From Brevundimonas sp. EYE_349 (GTDB taxonomy: Bacteria; Pseudomonadota; Alphaproteobacteria; Caulobacterales; Caulobacteraceae): a DNA stretch of 64,000 bases. Location of the stretch: NCBI RefSeq assembly GCF_023147505.1, contig NZ_JAHXPB010000004.1, positions 285,942 to 349,941 on the forward strand. Reading direction: 5' to 3'. The position numbers and the translations under genes are program-made. This document shows positions 60,720 through 64,000 of this stretch, piece by piece. The stretch's first letter is position 1. Each line of letters begins with the position of its first letter. Below the pieces are notes generated by a model. It was not told the origin of the DNA and did not search any database. It worked only from the letters and a program-made list of their open reading frames with translations.

Positions 60720-63710
60720 TTACAACGACAGGCCCCGATGCAAGTCCCGCCCGATCTGCTGGGTCGCCTGCTGCACGCTACGCGCCGAGATCACCCGACC
60801 GAGGGTCGAACTCTGGCCCATTCCCAAGTCCTGCGCCCGCGACCGCACCAGCGATGCCAGCTGCGGATCGCGCTTCAGCGTGCCCGCCATCGCCTTCATG
60901 CGCGCCTCCACGCGTTGGCGTTCGCCTCTGTGCCGCCACCCGTCCAGCCGGTCATGCTGCGTTTCCAGCCGCTTCCAATCCTTCACCAACCGGTCGGCCT
61001 TCAAGATCGGATCATGCCGCACCCGCGATTCGCGGCGGATAGCACCCGCCAGCTCGGCACCGCGTTCAGACCCGCGAAGATCCCGCATGGCGCGCCAGGT
61101 TGAGGGCTCATGACGCAAGGCGTTATGCAGGTCGCGCGTCGCCCCCGGCCTCGTCTGATCCAGCACCGCCCCGGCCTCGCGCAGTTCGCGCTTCTGATAT
61201 TCAAGCACGGGCAGCTTCTGGGCGCGCATCCGCTCGGTATCGTCCATCGCCCGCGCATAGCGCTCCACCGAAACCTCCAACGTCTGCGCGGGAACGAGAG
61301 CCGTTCGCCTCGGCCCGGACGACGACAGGCCTTCCACGCGGCTGAACTGCGGCGGCGCCGCGCGCTTGTTTAGGGTCAACCCGTCGAACAGCCCCCGTTT
61401 GCGAGATTCGGCGTCGTGACCCGTGGCGCGGGTCGGCGCTTCGAGGCCGCGCCGTGCGGCATAGTCCAGCGTGGTTTCCTTGAGCCCCGTCCGCGAAAGC
61501 CGCGCCGACAAAGCGTCCAGATCCTTGAACTCATTCCGGTCGGCATAGAGGGTCGCCGCCTCCCGGTGGCGGGTCATGGCGACATAGGTCAGGTGCCGGT
61601 CCATCGTGCCGGACGCCAGCACATGGGTCCGGTCCACCGTCGCGCCTTGGGCCTTATGGATAGTGGTGGCGTAGCCGTGATCCACGGCAGCATAGTCCGC
61701 CATCGACACCGACACGACGCGGCCTTGGCCGGGTCCCTTGGCGCTGTCCAGGCGGACCTCAAGCCGACCGGGCTCGGCCCGCGCCACAGTGCCCAGCATG
61801 CCGTTCTTCACGCCGAGGTCGCGGTTGTTCTGCCGGAACAGGATCCGGTCCCCGGCGGCGAAGGCCCGTTCGCCCTCGGTCGTCTGATAGACCTGCTCGC
61901 CTTCAAGCTCGCCCCGGTCCTGCCGCACGGCGCGGACCGCGTCGTTCAGCTCCGCCACGTCCGCGCGGCGGTGCGCCAGCACCAGCCGCGAGCCCTCGGG
62001 CCGGGCGTCCATGTCGGCGATCACGTCGGCGACGATGGCGCTGCGGGCCGCGCTGAGATCTGCCTCGAACCGGATCGTGCCGCGCTCGGCGTAAGCCGTC
62101 AGACCCTCGGCGGTGCGGTGGCGAGCGAAGTCCACCGACGCGTCCCGCTGCCAGTCTTCGCGCTGTCGGCGGATTTCGCCCAGCTCGACGAAGCCGACAC
62201 GCTCGGCCACCGCACGGAAAGCCGCGCCGGGGCCGATCGGCTGGAGCTGTTCCGGGTCGCCCACTAGGACCACCTTGGCGCCGGACCGGTCGGCCTGCGC
62301 CAATACCCGCGAGAGCTGGCGGCTTCCGACCATCCCGGCCTCGTCGATCACCAGCACGCTGCCCGGGCCAAGGGTGTCGCGACCGTGCTCCCAGCTCCGT
62401 TCCCAGCTCGCCAGCGTCCGCGCGGCGATCCCCGAGGACTCCTCCAGCCCTTCAGCCGCCTTGCCCGCCAGCGCCGCGCCCATCACCCGGTAGCCGTCGG
62501 CCTCCCACGCCTGACGCGCGGCGCTGAGCATGGTGCTCTTGCCGGCGCCCGCCATGCCGACCACGGCCCCGATCCGTTCGGGACCGGTGAGGTGTCGGAC
62601 CGCCTGGCTCTGCTCCCCGGACAGGAAGGGCCGCTCGGCGAGAGCGCGCTCGGTGTGCTGTCGGCCGACGCCGAACGTCCGGCTGTCCGCCATCCGGTCG
62701 GCGCTGTCGGCCATCGACTGTTCGACGGCGATCATCTCCGTGGTGGAGTAGCGCACCGGCTCCAAAGTCCGGCCGAACTCATCCCTTTGCTCGGGGCGCA
62801 GTTCGACCAGGGCGGGCGACGCCATGGCTCTGGCGAAGGCCCGCTGGAAAGCGTCGGGATCATCGACGTAGCGGTGGATCACCCTGGCCACATCGGTGCG
62901 GTCGAACACGCTCTTCTCGTTCGTGACCAGGCTCAGCGCCTGCTCGGGTTTCTCGCGGATCAGTCGGGCGTTGCGCTGCGCCTGGTCCGCGTCCTGACGG
63001 GCGCGCACCACGGACTTGCCGCGCCGGTCCATCTGGGTGGCGTGGACGCCCATATGCTGGGTCGGTTCGATCTCCAGACCACAGGCCTGATGAGAGCGAT
63101 GATCGACGCGGAGGTCGTGACCCGCCAACGCCAGATGGCGGTTGGCCCGATCCTCCCAGTCCAGACGTAAATCGCGCAGCTGATCGTGCGAGGTCGGCAG
63201 GCCGAGCGCGATCAGCCGCTTGTTCTCCAGCTCCATCTCGGACTTCTCACCGAGGCCCTCCCGTTCGACCTTGCGGGTGGTCAGCAGAATGTGGGCGTGG
63301 TGGTTGCGCACGTCGGTGTCGCCGTGCGGACTGTGGATCGCAAAATCCACTGCCACCCCGTAGCGATCGGCCAGCCCCTGAGCGAACTCCCGTGCCAGCG
63401 CCAGCCGCTGCTCGGGCGTTAGTTCATGCGGCAACGCGACCTCGACCTCGCGGGCCACACGCGCGTCCTTGCGCGCCTCGGCGAACTCCGCCGCATTCCA
63501 TAGGGTCGAACGGTCTTTCGCCCACTCGGCGTCCACGCCTTCGGGCAGAACGATCTCGGTGTACTCGACGCCACGACGAGCGGTGAAGTCGTGGGTCTGG
63601 CCGTCGCGTTCGTTCGTCAGCTTCTGCGAGGCGCGATAGGCCGCCGCCGCGACGGCGCTGCGCCCGCTCGCGCGGCTGATCGGCTTCATCGCTAGATGAT
63701 AGATCGCCAT
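60720..63710 (-). CDS. traA: Ti-type conjugative transfer relaxase-helicase TraA
   Basis: A 996-residue protein in the TraA layout. The N-terminal MobA/MobL relaxase domain (about 1-250) begins MAIYHLAMKPISRASGRSAV and has the metal-binding histidine cluster in RNHHAHILLTTR. A RecD-like helicase follows, with Walker A in GMAGAGKSTMLSAA, VLVIDEAGMVGSRQLSRV and VLVGDPEQLQPIGPGAAFRA. The C-terminal part is helical. It nicks oriT and leads the transfer strand into the recipient. ATG 63710 is chosen at the relaxase start; the longer frame upstream is not conserved. The oriT candidate lies 130 bp upstream. Confidence 0.95.
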   Translation of the reverse strand: MAIYHLAMKPISRASGRSAVAAAAYRASQKLTNERDGQTHDFTARRGVEYTEIVLPEGVDAEWAKDRSTLWNAAEFAEARKDARVAREVEVALPHELTPEQRLALAREFAQGLADRYGVAVDFAIHSPHGDTDVRNHHAHILLTTRKVEREGLGEKSEMELENKRLIALGLPTSHDQLRDLRLDWEDRANRHLALAGHDLRVDHRSHQACGLEIEPTQHMGVHATQMDRRGKSVVRARQDADQAQRNARLIREKPEQALSLVTNEKSVFDRTDVARVIHRYVDDPDAFQRAFARAMASPALVELRPEQRDEFGRTLEPVRYSTTEMIAVEQSMADSADRMADSRTFGVGRQHTERALAERPFLSGEQSQAVRHLTGPERIGAVVGMAGAGKSTMLSAARQAWEADGYRVMGAALAGKAAEGLEESSGIAARTLASWERSWEHGRDTLGPGSVLVIDEAGMVGSRQLSRVLAQADRSGAKVVLVGDPEQLQPIGPGAAFRAVAERVGFVELGEIRRQREDWQRDASVDFARHRTAEGLTAYAERGTIRFEADLSAARSAIVADVIADMDARPEGSRLVLAHRRADVAELNDAVRAVRQDRGELEGEQVYQTTEGERAFAAGDRILFRQNNRDLGVKNGMLGTVARAEPGRLEVRLDSAKGPGQGRVVSVSMADYAAVDHGYATTIHKAQGATVDRTHVLASGTMDRHLTYVAMTRHREAATLYADRNEFKDLDALSARLSRTGLKETTLDYAARRGLEAPTRATGHDAESRKRGLFDGLTLNKRAAPPQFSRVEGLSSSGPRRTALVPAQTLEVSVERYARAMDDTERMRAQKLPVLEYQKRELREAGAVLDQTRPGATRDLHNALRHEPSTWRAMRDLRGSERGAELAGAIRRESRVRHDPILKADRLVKDWKRLETQHDRLDGWRHRGERQRVEARMKAMAGTLKRDPQLASLVRSRAQDLGMGQSSTLGRVISARSVQQATQQIGRDLHRGLSL

Positions 63711-63839
63711 GACGACCTCCCAGCAACCGCGATTGCAGCCGCCCCGATGATGGTCAGGGGGGGCGGCCAGTCTGGCGGGCCGAGGAAACGCAAAGCCAGG
63801 TTGCAACCTGGGTCCGTCGATCTCAAAATACCAAGCCCT

Positions 63840-63869
63840 GAGTTGCGCAGCAACTCGTAAGTGCGCCCT
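63840..63869 (+). other. oriT: Candidate oriT with IncQ/Ti-type nic core
   Basis: A perfect inverted repeat GAGTTGC-GCA-GCAACTC (63840-63856) is followed one base later by TAAGTGCGCCCT (63858-63869). This 12-mer is the nic core of RSF1010/IncQ and Ti plasmid oriT sites, where the cut is after TAAGTGCG. Position, 130 bp upstream of the TraA relaxase start, agrees with the family. By analogy the cut would be between 63865 and 63866. Confidence 0.8.
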
Positions 63870-63875
63870 TCGCTA

Positions 63876-64000
63876 GGCTCAGGACCCATTGAAGTGAGGC
63901 GTGCGATCTGATTCAGGCTCCTGAGGAGTCTGGATATGAGCGACCTGTATTGGCTGACGGACGAGCAGATGGCTCGGCTGGAGCCCTTCTTCCCCAAGAG
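63876..64000 (+). mobile_element. IS5-type insertion sequence (left end, truncated by window)
   Basis: The start of the element is likely at GGCTCAGGACCC near 63876, following CTAG (63873-63876), a common target for this IS group. The transposase gene starts at 63936. The right end is outside the window, so the inverted repeat cannot be checked. It begins 7 bp after the nic core. Confidence 0.6.
63936..64000 (+). CDS. IS5 family transposase (partial, N-terminus)
   Basis: The first about 21 residues are visible: MSDLYWLTDEQMARLEPFFP, the N-terminal pattern of the IS5 family insertion-element domain (DUF4096). A ribosome site TGAGGAG lies about eight bases before the ATG. The frame is open to the window edge, and the catalytic DDE residues are beyond it. 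Confidence 0.8.
   Translation, partial: MSDLYWLTDEQMARLEPFFPK

Larger units (their letters stand above)
55900..64000. mobile_element. Integrative conjugative or mobilizable element (left part)
   Basis: From about 55,900 the gene content changes abruptly to mobile-element functions: a large serine recombinase, an antisense sigma-like gene, an exported unknown, an XRE regulator, ChrA chromate transporter cargo, DUF6118 and a Ti-type TraA relaxase with an oriT. An IS5-type insertion sequence begins near its right edge. No type IV secretion genes are visible, so it could be self-transmissible or only mobilizable. Both outer ends are unresolved. Confidence 0.8.

Overview
The window looks like chromosomal DNA of an alphaproteobacterium of the order Caulobacterales, most likely Brevundimonas or a close relative. 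The basis is very high GC, DivK and PleD as a two-gene operon, HdaA, an NDUFA12 homologue, DUF3126, DUF2164 and DUF6118 proteins, Caulobacter-like promoters of the GCTATAAG type, and a class II ribonucleotide reductase-like (NrdJ/TSCPD) protein. The genus is inferred from gene content and cannot be proved without a search.

Positions 1 to about 55,170 are ordinary chromosome with short intergenic gaps. In order: the tail of a membrane protein, a polysaccharide deacetylase and pncB; dinB; the cell-cycle regulators divK-pleD and rpmG; a secreted unknown, a DUF5990 protein, a Nudix hydrolase and a membrane-anchored LuxR-type regulator; rnr; a cystathionine beta-synthase/gamma-lyase pair (reverse transsulfuration); a hotdog thioesterase, a decayed cold-shock gene, a TorF-type porin and a nitronate monooxygenase; queF; an HWE histidine kinase; a DedA protein; a nitroreductase; a Nudix-cysE pair; several DUF proteins; an ABC-F ATPase; a Phd/PIN toxin-antitoxin pair; ndk; an M13 peptidase; purN and purM separated by an S10 peptidase; rnd; ppx-ppk; hdaA; aspS; two pentapeptide proteins; the NrdJ-like protein; NDUFA12-DUF2155; lepB; the aroQ-accB-accC-aat cluster; thiS-thiG; and an M61 peptidase.

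From about 55,900 to the right edge the content changes to a mobile element that runs off the window. It has a large serine recombinase carrying homing-endonuclease-type repeats, a sigma-region-4-like protein antisense to the recombinase tail, a Tat-type exported unknown, a small XRE regulator with AT-rich palindromes, a ChrA chromate transporter as cargo, DUF6118, and a Ti-type TraA relaxase-helicase. Directly upstream of traA is an inverted repeat followed by an IncQ/Ti-type nic core, which is a good oriT candidate. An IS5-type insertion sequence starts a few bases beyond it. This reads as an integrative conjugative or mobilizable element; its other end and any type IV secretion genes are outside the window.

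No rRNA, tRNA or CRISPR array was seen. Three or more families of palindromic intergenic repeats lie in the gaps between chromosomal genes. The most unusual items are the oriT with its adjacent IS, the NrdJ-like protein that keeps only the C-terminal RNR regions together with a pair of NrdR-like boxes in front of it, the antitoxin operator overlapping its own start codon, the RHH-membrane-EF-hand mini-protein, and the cysteine-substituted, frameshifted cold-shock pseudogene.
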